In this document: positions 54,491-63,349 of the stretch, piece after piece
How positions within the stretch are numbered: position 1 is the first letter of the stretch
Layout: every line of letters begins with the position of its first letter
Source of the DNA: Planctomycetota bacterium
GTDB taxonomy: Bacteria; Planctomycetota; Planctomycetia; Pirellulales; Lacipirellulaceae
DNA length: 64,000 nucleotides
NCBI GenBank assembly: GCA_029781135.1
Contig: JAKOXH010000051.1
Span: 62,001 to 126,000 of the forward strand
Reading direction: 5' to 3'
Notes under the pieces: model-generated
The model's input: only the letters and a program-made list of their open reading frames with translations
What the model was told of the DNA's origin: nothing
Databases searched by the model: none
Position numbers and translations under genes: made by a program

Positions 54491-57400
54491 CTAGCGGCTA
54501 ACTGTGGCAGCAGCTTGCGCAGGCTGAAAAGCAACCGGAGCGACTCGTGGTGCAACGGCCGCCGTCTCGTAACTCGCATTCGCGGGCCGATCGTTGTTCG
54601 GCGACTTACGCGCCGATGGCGTCGGTATTGGCTCTGCACTGGGTGTCGGTTGGCTACCATTTGGTATAACGGATCCGCCGCCCGGTGCCGTAAGTGCTGG
54701 CTCGCATCCTGGCGTCGCTTGGCTTGGCGACAGCGGCAGCAGCCCCTCGGGCGGAACGACGCTCGGATAGATCGAGTCCATTTCGCCTTCGCCCCATTCG
54801 TCGCAACGGCTGCGAAGTCCGGCCTCGCCGTGCACGTTCACGACGTCCGAGAGAATCCAACTCATACGCGAAGACTCGATCTGTTTCACCAAATCCGAGT
54901 CCATCTTGTTGTAGACAATTTGCGGCGTCAGGATGATCAGCACCTCGCGCCGGCCTTCCGCGACGCTGTCGTAACGGAATAGATTGCCCAACAGCGGAAT
55001 ATCGGCAATGATCGGCACCCGCCGATGAATGTCGCTCTTGGTAGTCTCAATCAATCCGCCCAAAATCACCGTTTGACCGCTCGTCGCGCTAATCGTTGTC
55101 AGTGCTCGCGTGGTGTCGATGATTGGCGCGTTCAAGGCTTGGCCATTGCTGGAGAACCCAATTGGTACACCGGCCTCGGTCGAAACCTGTGATTTTTCCG
55201 CCATGATTTGCATAACCACGAGGCCGTCGGGGCTGATCCGCGGAATCAAGTTAAGGATCAGGCCGACATCGCGATAGATGATATTGTTCGTTTGCCCGAA
55301 TGTCGTTTGGCTGATCCCAGTAACTGTCGGCACCTGTTGACCGACTTGCACCGTGCCTTGCTGTCCATCCAATGCCATCAATTGCGGGCGGCTAAGAACT
55401 TCCAATCGACGTTTCTCTTGCAGTGCCCGGAGTAGGATACTGACGGCATCGCTCGATGCCGAGAACACAAAGCCACTAAATCCAAGCGTCGGATCGACGC
55501 GATTCATGGCAAAATTAGCCAAGCCTTGTGCCCCCACTGTGCCGGCTGTCGCTACCGCATTCGAACTCAGATTGTTTCCCAGCGGCTGGGCAGTCGGGGA
55601 ATTCCAATTAAACCCTGGCTGACCATTGGCGTTGATCACATTTTGCTGCGTCGTTTGAACGGTCGCACCACCTGCACTTTGCGTTGTCGTCGTCGTTGTG
55701 ATTTGTTGCACGTCGGACAACAATGACCGGTCGAACAGCACCGAATCCTGTAAACCAAGCTCGACGCCGAATTGATCGGTGTCGTTAAGAGCTACTTGCG
55801 CTATAAGCACCTGAATCAGCACCATCGGCGGCCGCTCATCCAAGTCCTTGACGATCTTCACCACTTCGTTGAAGAACCGCGGCGTCGCACTCACGATCAA
55901 ACTATTCGTCGCGAGTTCCGGCACGATGATCACTTCCCGTTCAATCTGCTCGAACGGGCTGATCGTGGCCTGGGTTTGCGTTTCCACTTGCCGCTCGGTT
56001 TGCAGCCATTGATTCAGCGATTGGGCCACGTTCTCGGCAAACGCGTTATTCAAACGAAACACAGTCGTCTTCCGCTCGCGGAGATCGCCTTCATCGAGTC
56101 GCAACAAGATCGCTTCCACCACAGCCAAGTCTTCCTTGGTGCCCACCGCGATGATGCTGTTCGTGCGGTGATCGACCGAAAACTGCATCCGCACCGGGCT
56201 GGTTTGGCCCAACGACCCCGTATCCCCCGTTCCACTTGGGGTGCTCCCCGACACCGAAAACAGCGACCGCAACATTTCCGTCAGGGCCGTCGAATCGCCA
56301 TTTACGATCGTGAATACCTTAAGTTCAGCAGCCGCTCCCGCCACGTCGATTCGCTGAATTAGCGCGGCAATTTCCGCGATATCGCGCGGACTCGCACTAA
56401 CGACGAGCGAATTCGACCGCTGATCCGCCACCACCAACGCCCGCGGCGCCAGTGTTACGTAATTATTTGCCGGGTTGCCCGCACCACCGGGAAACTGCGG
56501 CAAAGCCTGCCCTTGCGCCTGGCCAAGAAAATTCTCGACCAGCGTCTTCGCTTCCGTGGCCGTCGCATGTTTAAGCGTGAACACCTCGAACCGCGAGGTG
56601 GGAATCACCGGCTGGTCGAGCCGGTCGACCAGGTCAATCGCCATCTTCACGTTTTCTTTACGCCCAATGAGCAGCAGGGCATTCGGCTTGCCGAGCGGCG
56701 TAATATTGACCGTCCCAATCCGCGGCCCCAACACCTGTTGGTACAACGTCTGCAACAAGCCGGCAACCTGCACGCTATCTACGTATTTCAGCGGATGAAT
56801 GGTGATCTCCGGAACGGTTACGGTGCTCAGATCTTCAATCTGTTTAATGATGTCCATCACGCGCTGCACATCACGCTCCGCACCACGCAACACGATGACA
56901 TCCAGCCCTTCTACGTATTCCACCTGCACGGGCCCCATCAGGCCGCCCGCCGCCTCGGCGATCTTGGCCGCGTCAATCGCCGTCTGCGCGCTTCCCGGGG
57001 CCAATTTTGTTTCTCCCGGTTGCGGCGGTTGTGCTGGTGCCGCGGGTGCTGGCGCCGCCGGCGCCGCCGCGGGAGCCGCCGCTGGCGGCGCTGCTTGTGC
57101 CAGCGCGTCGACCGCTGGTTTCGCCTGCGGTTGGAAAATCGTGGAAACCAACGACGGTTGGCCCCCCGCCCGATTGGCCCCGTCGGCCATGATTACCTGC
57201 AGAGCCTGCCGGACTTGAGCACTGTTATTGGGTTTCGTCGAAACGAGTTTCGTGACGTGGTCGGGAGTGGCCGGCGGACTGTCGAGTGCCTCCACCACTG
57301 CTCGCCACGCCGCAACCTGCGCCGGTTGGCCGTCGAGCCTCACTTGCGCTGCGCGAATGTTCACGCTCATCATCACGCGGGCATTCGGCGATGCTTCGAG

Positions 57401-57943
57401 CGGAAAGCTCTGCCAATCGCCCGATGCATCAACCGTTGCCGGCAGCGATCGCGATAGCAATGACTCCAACTTCCCATGGATTTCCGCGGCCGGCACTTGC
57501 CGCAACTGGAACAACACGGCATTGCCTGGCACCGCCAGCCCAACATTCGCGTTCGCCGTTGCCTGGGTTTGCGGCACACTGGCTTGCGGTGCCGTGGCGG
57601 GGGGGGCCGTCGCCGCCAATTGCTGATGAAGCTGCACCTGCACCGTCGGCGGTGCGAACACCAACGCTTGCCCGGTGCGATCATCGATCGCGACCCGAAT
57701 ATCCGACCGGCCGGCAGTTTGCTGCTGCCAGCGCGTCAGCACCTCGCGCGTACTATTGTTTAGCGGATAAGCTTCGACTTTCGATTCCTCAACCTGTGCC
57801 GTGGCAGCGCTTGATACCGCCGGCGCAGTCGATGCCTGGCCGCGCGCCAGGCTGTCGAGGTTCAATGTTACGAGCGTGAGAGCAAGCTGTCCGCACAGCT
57901 TGCCGCGACGCAACAACCAGTGCTTGCGATATGCGATCATCAT
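54491..57943 (-). CDS. Type II/IV-type secretin, very large
   Basis: Outer-membrane secretin of 1150 residues, about twice the length of typical GspD or PilQ. After the signal region (LCGQLALTLVTL) come several N-domains: VQVEYVEGLDVIVLRGAERDVQRVMDIIKQIE, PLKYVDSVQVAGLLQTLYQQV, FTLKHATATEAKTLVENFL, and similar ones to about 700. The secretin core spans about 830-1010 (QVPTVTGISQTTFGQT, IIYRDVGLILNLIPRIS, TISATSGQTVILGGLIETTKS, VPIIADIPLLGNLFR, REVLIILTPQIV). A Pro/Ala-rich linker at about 285-315 and a disordered tail after 1010 add length. It would form a gated pore for pilus or protein export. Neighbours are a lipoprotein, a BON protein and an SHD1 protein; no ATPase or inner-membrane platform gene is in the window. 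Confidence 0.92.
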   Translation of the reverse strand: MMIAYRKHWLLRRGKLCGQLALTLVTLNLDSLARGQASTAPAVSSAATAQVEESKVEAYPLNNSTREVLTRWQQQTAGRSDIRVAIDDRTGQALVFAPPTVQVQLHQQLAATAPPATAPQASVPQTQATANANVGLAVPGNAVLFQLRQVPAAEIHGKLESLLSRSLPATVDASGDWQSFPLEASPNARVMMSVNIRAAQVRLDGQPAQVAAWRAVVEALDSPPATPDHVTKLVSTKPNNSAQVRQALQVIMADGANRAGGQPSLVSTIFQPQAKPAVDALAQAAPPAAAPAAAPAAPAPAAPAQPPQPGETKLAPGSAQTAIDAAKIAEAAGGLMGPVQVEYVEGLDVIVLRGAERDVQRVMDIIKQIEDLSTVTVPEITIHPLKYVDSVQVAGLLQTLYQQVLGPRIGTVNITPLGKPNALLLIGRKENVKMAIDLVDRLDQPVIPTSRFEVFTLKHATATEAKTLVENFLGQAQGQALPQFPGGAGNPANNYVTLAPRALVVADQRSNSLVVSASPRDIAEIAALIQRIDVAGAAAELKVFTIVNGDSTALTEMLRSLFSVSGSTPSGTGDTGSLGQTSPVRMQFSVDHRTNSIIAVGTKEDLAVVEAILLRLDEGDLRERKTTVFRLNNAFAENVAQSLNQWLQTERQVETQTQATISPFEQIEREVIIVPELATNSLIVSATPRFFNEVVKIVKDLDERPPMVLIQVLIAQVALNDTDQFGVELGLQDSVLFDRSLLSDVQQITTTTTTQSAGGATVQTTQQNVINANGQPGFNWNSPTAQPLGNNLSSNAVATAGTVGAQGLANFAMNRVDPTLGFSGFVFSASSDAVSILLRALQEKRRLEVLSRPQLMALDGQQGTVQVGQQVPTVTGISQTTFGQTNNIIYRDVGLILNLIPRISPDGLVVMQIMAEKSQVSTEAGVPIGFSSNGQALNAPIIDTTRALTTISATSGQTVILGGLIETTKSDIHRRVPIIADIPLLGNLFRYDSVAEGRREVLIILTPQIVYNKMDSDLVKQIESSRMSWILSDVVNVHGEAGLRSRCDEWGEGEMDSIYPSVVPPEGLLPLSPSQATPGCEPALTAPGGGSVIPNGSQPTPSAEPIPTPSARKSPNNDRPANASYETAAVAPRVAPVAFQPAQAAATVSR

Positions 57944-58251
57944 GGGAACAGAAAATCGAGGCCTTTCGCAGTCGATTCAACGGGCGCGCACGACCTGGCG
58001 CGACCGTTACGATCCGCATAATCGGAATAATCGGCAAAGTTTGCCTGTTTACCCAAGAATTCTGGGAAGAGATGCAAAACTTCATCGCCAGCGACGCCGG
58101 CAGCTAGTGATGCATGCGTGCTCGCAACGCAATGCCTTCAAACGGAAAGAGCAAGATCTTGCTGATCAACTGAACTCTGGGTTAGTCCCGCGCAGCTGAA
58201 GGCCGCACGATTCATGTGCCGCGAACGCTGCAACAGGCGTGCAACATTCCT

Positions 58252-58953
58252 TTACTTCCCAGTTGGTGCTGGCGGTTGCACACCCCGTGGAGTTTCTCCC
58301 GGGCCAGGTCCACCCGGAGAAGTTATTTGGACTTCGGCAAACCCCAATGGATCCGGTTCTAATGCACTCGGATCAGGCTCCGAAGCCGCCGGTGTAGTCG
58401 CGGCAGCTGGAGCGCCTGGCCCAGGCCGCGGCCCTGCCGCTCCCGGCTCAGCCCCGCGCTCATCCGCCATCGGCGCGCCAGGGTTCTCACCCGGCGCCGC
58501 CGGAATTGTCGTATTGCCGTCCTTAGCCAGTTTCGCCGCCATCTCCTTGATCTTCTTCTGCGCGATATCAATTTGCTTCACGCGCGATTGACAATCCTTG
58601 CTCAATTTCTCGACCGGCACCGTCTTTTCGTCCGAGGTACGCTCGGCACCTTTTCCACGCATGATCCGTAGTGTGACCGTCGTCAACTGCGGATCGTGCT
58701 TCACATAATGGGCAATGATCTTCGACTTGCCCGATAGATCGCTCCATTCCCGAATCTTCACCAGCCCAACGTATCGTTCCACCATGCTTCGTAGCACGCG
58801 GTCGTCCGACTTGGCCAAGTCCCAGTAATATTTGTCCACGCCCGCCGGCGGCGGCTCGTCCTTTTTCGTATCTGATCCTTGTTGCGCCCGCGCAGCACTC
58901 GCCAAAAGCAACACGATCGAGCAAATCGCCAATTGCCAGTGAAGTGATTTCAT
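58252..58953 (-). CDS. Exported SHD1-domain-like protein
   Basis: Protein of 233 residues with AGAGG seven bases before the ATG and a signal peptide (LAICSIVLLLASAARA). The middle part, VKIREWSDLSGKSKIIAHYV, VTLRIMRGKGAERTSDEKTVPVEKLSKDCQSRVKQI, fits the SLA1-homology domain 1 pattern (R-W-tD.tGk...VpveKLS..D) that is abundant in planctomycetes. A helical stretch and a Pro/Ala/Gly-rich tail follow. The tail is close in composition to the linkers of the secretin and lipoprotein encoded next to it. Binding of an extracellular or periplasmic partner is likely; no enzyme motif is seen. Confidence 0.72.
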   Translation of the reverse strand: MKSLHWQLAICSIVLLLASAARAQQGSDTKKDEPPPAGVDKYYWDLAKSDDRVLRSMVERYVGLVKIREWSDLSGKSKIIAHYVKHDPQLTTVTLRIMRGKGAERTSDEKTVPVEKLSKDCQSRVKQIDIAQKKIKEMAAKLAKDGNTTIPAAPGENPGAPMADERGAEPGAAGPRPGPGAPAAATTPAASEPDPSALEPDPLGFAEVQITSPGGPGPGETPRGVQPPAPTGK

Positions 58954-58990
58954 CGCATTGCCTCTTCAATCTTGAACCAACTAGTGCAAA

Positions 58991-59174
58991 GTGGCTGGGG
59001 TCGAGCCTCCCAGGTGCCACTGCTGGCTTGTCCAGCAGTGAACTTCTACAACAACGTTGGCTGCCTGAGGTCAAGCCTCAGGCGAGCCCCCAGCGCGCTG
59101 GCCACTCGCCACGCTTGTAGCCGAATTCCCAAGAATTCGGTTCGACGCCGCCGGATTCTTGCGAATCCGGCTAC
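58991..59174. repeat. Array of stem-loop repeats
   Basis: Perfect hairpins stand in a row: 59018-59040 (9 bp), 59063-59083 (8 bp), 59121-59140 (8 bp) and 59150-59171 (9 bp), with an imperfect one at 58991-59020. The last two share an outer pair, GTAGCCG (59117-59123) with CGGCTAC (59168-59174), so they can fold together as one cruciform. The array fills most of the space between the aldehyde dehydrogenase stop and the SHD1 gene start. Confidence 0.88.
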
Positions 59175-59184
59175 GGCAGCTGAA

Positions 59185-60660
59185 TCACGCCATCGAGACC
59201 GTCACGGTCTTTAGCTCAGTGTAGTTTGCCAAGCCGGCTTCGCCCAGTTCCCGGCCGATGCCACTTTGCTTGAACCCGCCAAACGGGGCCGCCGCGTCGA
59301 ACACGTCGTAGCAATTGACCCACACCGTGCCGGCCCGCACCTTGGCCGCGTACCGATGGGCCTTCGCCACATCTCGCGTCCACACGGCCGCGGCTAGTCC
59401 GAAATTCGTATCGTTCGACCGCCGAATAATCTCATCGACATCCTTGAACTTTAGCACACTCAGCACCGGTCCGAAAATCTCCTCGCGGGCAATCCGCATG
59501 TTGTCCGTCACGCCCGCAAACAACGTCGGTTCGACGAAATAACCCTTATCGCCCACACGCTTGCCGCCCGTGATCATCTTCGCGCCATCCTGCTTGCCAT
59601 ATTCCACATACCGCAAGATTTTGTCGAACTGCGCTTCGTCCACCTGCGGACCCTGCTGCGTCGTGGGGTCGAACGGGTCGCCCACCCGCCGCTCTTTGTT
59701 CCGTTCCTTGAGCCGGTCGATCACCTCGTCGTGCACGCGGTCTTCCACAAATAGCCGACTACCCGCACAGCAGCACTGGCCTTGGTTGAAATACAGGCCG
59801 AAGTGCGCACCTTCGATGGCCGACTCCAAATCGGCATCCGCAAAAATGACATTCGGGCTCTTGCCGCCGAGCTCGAACGTGAGGCGCTTCATCGTCTCGG
59901 CCGCCTCTCGCTGAATGATCTTGGCTGTGGCGCCCTCACCCGTGAACGCGACCTTATCGACACCCGGGTGCTTCACAATCGCCGCCCCCGCCGTCGGCCC
60001 ATACCCAGGGACCACGTTAATAACGCCATCCGGAATGCCCGCCTTCTGCGCGAGGCGAGCCATCCGCAAACAGGTGAGCGGCGTCTGCTCCGCCGGCTTC
60101 ATCACGATCGTGCAACCCGCCGCCAGCGCCGGCCCCCACTTCCACGCGACCATGAGCGCCGGAAAATTCCACGGGATGATCTGCCCCACCACGCCCACCG
60201 GCTCGCGCCGCGTATAACAAAAATAATCGCCACGAATCGGAATCGTCCGGCCTTCGATCTTATCCGCCCACCCCGCGTAGTAGCGCAAACAATCGATCAC
60301 GAGCGGAATATCGGCCGCCCGCGAATCGGCAATCGGCTTGCCGTTATCGAGCGTCTCGAGCGCGGCCAGTTCATCGGCCTCGTCCGCAACGGCGTCGGCC
60401 AGCTTGTTCATCAGCGCGCCGCGATCGCGCGCATCCATCGTCGCCCACGGACCATTTTCAAATGCCTCGCGGGCCGCCTCGACCGCCGCCTCGACATCCT
60501 CCTGATCCCCCTCGGCCACCTCGCAAATCACTTCCTCGGTCGCGGGGTGGATCGTCTCGAACGTCTTCCCACTCGCCGCCGGCACCCACTTCCCGCCAAT
60601 GAAACACTGCGTTTGCCGAACCTGCGGCCGCCGGACCTTTTTTTCCGTGATCGTTGCCAT
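59185..60660 (-). CDS. NAD(P)-dependent aldehyde dehydrogenase
   Basis: Aldehyde dehydrogenase of 491 residues in the betaine-aldehyde/ALDH2-like group. The coenzyme region reads GQIIPWNFPALMVAWKWGPAL and KPAEQTPLT, the general base Glu is near 262 in LTFELGGKSPN, and the catalytic Cys near 297 in NQGQCCCAGSRLF. The C-terminal FGLAAAVWTRDVAKAH and PFGGFKQSGIGRELGEAGL segments close the fold. The ATG at 60660 with GGGAG upstream gives the normal length; an earlier start at 60777 is not needed. No quaternary amine transport or choline gene is nearby, so the natural aldehyde is unknown. Confidence 0.93.
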   Translation of the reverse strand: MATITEKKVRRPQVRQTQCFIGGKWVPAASGKTFETIHPATEEVICEVAEGDQEDVEAAVEAAREAFENGPWATMDARDRGALMNKLADAVADEADELAALETLDNGKPIADSRAADIPLVIDCLRYYAGWADKIEGRTIPIRGDYFCYTRREPVGVVGQIIPWNFPALMVAWKWGPALAAGCTIVMKPAEQTPLTCLRMARLAQKAGIPDGVINVVPGYGPTAGAAIVKHPGVDKVAFTGEGATAKIIQREAAETMKRLTFELGGKSPNVIFADADLESAIEGAHFGLYFNQGQCCCAGSRLFVEDRVHDEVIDRLKERNKERRVGDPFDPTTQQGPQVDEAQFDKILRYVEYGKQDGAKMITGGKRVGDKGYFVEPTLFAGVTDNMRIAREEIFGPVLSVLKFKDVDEIIRRSNDTNFGLAAAVWTRDVAKAHRYAAKVRAGTVWVNCYDVFDAAAPFGGFKQSGIGRELGEAGLANYTELKTVTVSMA

Positions 60661-60917
60661 GCGTCGAGACTCCCTGAAAAGAATGTGAAACTGCCCCGAT
60701 CGGGCACACAGAAAAAGCCTGAAGCTACCGCTCCCGCGTGGAATTGCCAGTGTAATTTTAACGCTGCCCGCCAGCAATTGTCATCTCGAAGTGCCTGTAA
60801 ATGAGCAAAAGTTGTTCAATTTTCTAGACTTCATCCATTGAAAAGGGGTATCTTCAGTGAAGCCGAGTGATTCGACTAGGTTTGTTTTTCTTAGTGAATT
60901 ATTGTGGCGAGGACATT

Positions 60918-61970
60918 ATGACGGCAACGGTTCCATCTTCTTATTTTCCGAAAAGCTTGCAGGCGATGATCGCAGATGCCAAGACAGCCATCGCCAACTG
61001 GGATTCGAATGAGGGCGCCGATGACCCTATCGTGCAAAGGGCGAAAGACTGGCTGCTCCGCCTCAGCCAAGGGCAATACGACGACAACCTGTACTGGGAC
61101 TGCGTAGCCGACGATTTGGAGGAGGCAGGAGATTGGCGAGGCGCTGTTTTAGCCTACCAAAAGATTCTCGATTTGCGCAGCGCAAGTTTGACCGAACATT
61201 GTAAGGCACATGCATCAATCGCCGCTATTCAACGAATGCACGGTGAAGATGACGCCGCGTTAGCGTCCTTTAAGAATGCCACCCGCAAGGCCAAAGAGTT
61301 CCACCTGCTACTATGGCGAAGGTATGTCCTTAGTGAGATCTCACAATTGCTGCGAATGAGATTCGTGCGTCGTGCCCGTAGCCTTGTGCGGAAGGGGTTT
61401 GCAGCCCACCAACCTAAGAATAACGATCATCTCGGCATTGCACAGTTGCTAATCTTATCAGCCCAATGTGATTTGGCGCGCGGACGACCAGCCGAGGCTG
61501 CCAAATCATCACAGCTCGCATGGGATTGGCTCGATGTGCTTGTACAAGACGTGCTGAGTGTGCGGGAAGATGGTTTGCGCGACGCATGTGGCGTCCACCA
61601 CGCCTATGCGAATTGGTGGTGCACTGAGGCAAAACGCCATCGCTTGGCTGGCGAGGGTGCGTCGGAAATCGATGCGCTCTCAAACGCGATCGAAAGAGCA
61701 AGGCTTTGCTTTGATCGCGACGGCTGGAGAGCCCATTGGGACGATCTCTCACTGATGCACATTCTATTACAAATCGCGGACGCTTATAATCGGCACGGCC
61801 AGAAGAGAAACTCTGAAACCGCTCGCGCCGAAGCAGAAGAGATTCGCGCCCGCAGAAAGTTCCCGCTAAGTCGCGACGCACTGGAACTCAGACCAAGACC
61901 GCCGTTGCTCATTCGGATCGCAGAAGCCACACGTCGATGGTGGCAGTCGTTGCTCGCCCGAAAAAAGTGA
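60918..61970 (+). CDS. Helical-repeat (TPR-like) protein
   Basis: Soluble protein of 350 residues with GAGG six bases before the ATG. Repeated helical pairs resemble TPR units (DDLEEAGDWRGAVLAYQKILDL, CKAHASIAAIQRMHGEDDAALASF, GIAQLLILSAQCDLARGRPAEAAKSS). The C-terminus is basic (RRWWQSLLARKK). No signal peptide and no catalytic motif. Base and codon use look slightly less GC-rich than in the neighbours, so it may be a newer gene next to the toxin-antitoxin area, but this is only an impression. Function unknown. Confidence 0.65.
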   Translation: MTATVPSSYFPKSLQAMIADAKTAIANWDSNEGADDPIVQRAKDWLLRLSQGQYDDNLYWDCVADDLEEAGDWRGAVLAYQKILDLRSASLTEHCKAHASIAAIQRMHGEDDAALASFKNATRKAKEFHLLLWRRYVLSEISQLLRMRFVRRARSLVRKGFAAHQPKNNDHLGIAQLLILSAQCDLARGRPAEAAKSSQLAWDWLDVLVQDVLSVREDGLRDACGVHHAYANWWCTEAKRHRLAGEGASEIDALSNAIERARLCFDRDGWRAHWDDLSLMHILLQIADAYNRHGQKRNSETARAEAEEIRARRKFPLSRDALELRPRPPLLIRIAEATRRWWQSLLARKK

Positions 61971-61995
61971 CTCCCCAATCTTGGAATGCTACGAC

Positions 61996-62421
61996 CTATT
62001 GCAGCCAGTTTTCCACCCGCAACCCCGGCACCCTCTCGAAGTCGCACAAATTGGCCGAGAGCAAGAGCGCCCCTTGTTCGAGGGCGATGGAGGCGATCTT
62101 CAAATCCTGTGTGCCGATGCGGATTCGCGCTTTGCGAAAGGCTTCGAACCGATCCGCCGCCGGTTCGTTGAAGGGAAGAATATCCCATTTGCTCACAAAT
62201 CGCACTAAACTTACCAGCCGCGTATAGTATAGGATTTGATCGTGAACGCGGCGCGCCCGACGAATTGCGGCTAGCCAGCCGCGCATTTGCTCCTCGAGGG
62301 TGATCGCCGTCATGGCAAAGTGCAAATCGACCGATCGCTGCATGTTGGCTGAGAGTATTCCGTACTGGGAATGCTCCGGATAGCGCAAAACCGTCACATG
62401 ATCGGTGTCCAGAATGATCAT
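61996..62421 (-). CDS. vapC: VapC-like PIN-domain toxin
   Basis: PIN-domain RNase of 141 residues. The acidic residues of the active site appear as Asp5/Asp7 in MIILDTDHV, Glu in AITLEEQMRG, Asp in RIGTQDLKIASIAL and Asp in LLSANLCDFERVPG. Toxins of this kind cut initiator tRNA or rRNA when not bound by the antitoxin. The ATG at 62421 is preferred over a TTG at 62430. The gene for the small coiled-coil protein at 62513 lies 91 bases upstream and is the expected antitoxin. The convergent TPR-like gene ends 25 bases away. Confidence 0.85.
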   Translation of the reverse strand: MIILDTDHVTVLRYPEHSQYGILSANMQRSVDLHFAMTAITLEEQMRGWLAAIRRARRVHDQILYYTRLVSLVRFVSKWDILPFNEPAADRFEAFRKARIRIGTQDLKIASIALEQGALLLSANLCDFERVPGLRVENWLQ

Positions 62422-62512
62422 CTCGAGCAAATTACCAAAATGCGGAGCCGCGTTTCCTCAAGAAACCCGCCGCGAAAATGAAAATCGCCGGCACGGAAAA
62501 GAGCAAGATGCT

Positions 62513-62737
62513 CTAAGATTCAGACTTCCACTTTTTGCGAGCTCGTTCTCGATCTGCCTCCCTAATCTTGCGAGCTTCCTCGTCGATCTCCTTCATGATT
62601 GGGTCGTTCGCGAACATCCCCACGGTCGACTTCCAATCGTCGCGACCTGGTTCTCCGTCGGGCCGCAGCTGACGCGAAAGTTGATCAAACTTCTCTTCCA
62701 ACACTCGGACGCGCTCTTCCAGAGTCTGCTGGGACAT
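62513..62737 (-). CDS. Putative antitoxin of the VapC toxin
   Basis: A 74-residue protein with GAAGGAG eight bases before its ATG. The sequence TLEERVRVLEEKFDQLSRQL is a short coiled coil, followed by DDWKSTVGMFANDPIMKEIDEEARKIREADRERAR, a C-terminal segment that I recall from proteins paired with VapC in planctomycetes and cyanobacteria. There is no usual AbrB- or RHH-type DNA-binding motif. The pairing with the toxin is by order and strand; the gap of 91 bases is larger than is usual for such modules. Confidence 0.65.
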   Translation of the reverse strand: MSQQTLEERVRVLEEKFDQLSRQLRPDGEPGRDDWKSTVGMFANDPIMKEIDEEARKIREADRERARKKWKSES

Positions 62738-62848
62738 CGTTGGTTCTCCTTCAATTTGTGGCATCACCCAATTATAGCTTCAAGACCAACCGCGATCAAA
62801 ACGGGTTCGCACTCGAATTGAAGTGTTTACCGCAAAACGTCGGCGAAT

Positions 62849-63136
62849 TCAGACTTCGCCCCGTCGCGCCGCATCACGTTTCAAGGCCCACGCACGGGCC
62901 ATCTGTGCATCGAACTCTTCAATGGTAGGAAAGTCTTCGACGACCTTATGACGCTTCAAAACCGCGTTTGTCTCGTCGCGCGAAATCCCCAAGGATTCCG
63001 CGAGCTGTCCATGCGAGAGAGAATTCAGCCGATACAGTTCAACGAGCGCTGCCCCCTTCGCTGCCGCACCAAGATCGCTAAACTGAACGCGAAGTTCCCG
63101 TTCCACCGCGGCTGGCAGTGTAAAAGTGACCGTCAT
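62849..63136 (-). CDS. UPF0175 family protein (antitoxin-like)
   Basis: A 95-residue protein with GAGG six bases before the ATG. The UPF0175 pattern is clear: FTLPAAVERELRVQFSDLGAAAKGAALVELYRLNSLSHGQLAESLGISRDETNAVLKRH, with a helix-turn-helix in LSHGQLAESLGISRDE. UPF0175 proteins are often antitoxins next to a DUF3368/PIN toxin. No PIN gene follows directly, only the coiled-coil and VapC-like genes downstream, so it may form a three-gene unit or be an orphan. Confidence 0.85.
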   Translation of the reverse strand: MTVTFTLPAAVERELRVQFSDLGAAAKGAALVELYRLNSLSHGQLAESLGISRDETNAVLKRHKVVEDFPTIEEFDAQMARAWALKRDAARRGEV

Positions 63137-63180
63137 GGAAGCCTCGCAATGTTCCTTCTATTGAGACCTGCGCAGTTAAT

Positions 63181-63262
63181 GGGCTGTAAGAGGCCTCTCT
63201 GAGGCCGATTTTGTGTCACATTCGACAGCGTTATCGGCGTCGGGAGACGCCTCCCGCAGGTT
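63181..63262. repeat. Composite inverted repeat (cruciform-like), copy 2 of 2
   Basis: Closely similar over its whole length to the element at 2593-2671 and keeping the paired arms GGCCTC/GAGGCC and GGCGTC/GACGCC. The outer stem has mismatches, so this copy is more decayed. Confidence 0.8.
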
Positions 63263-63349
63263 CATTCAAAGCGCAGCCTTCGATAATGTCTAATGGCGAG
63301 TATAGCAAAAAACGGTCCATCGAAGACCTTGGGCAGGTTACAGTCACTT

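Noticed and set aside
59782..60804. A 340-codon frame opposite the aldehyde dehydrogenase
   Set aside because: The dehydrogenase has all catalytic residues; the opposite frame is Arg-rich without motifs.
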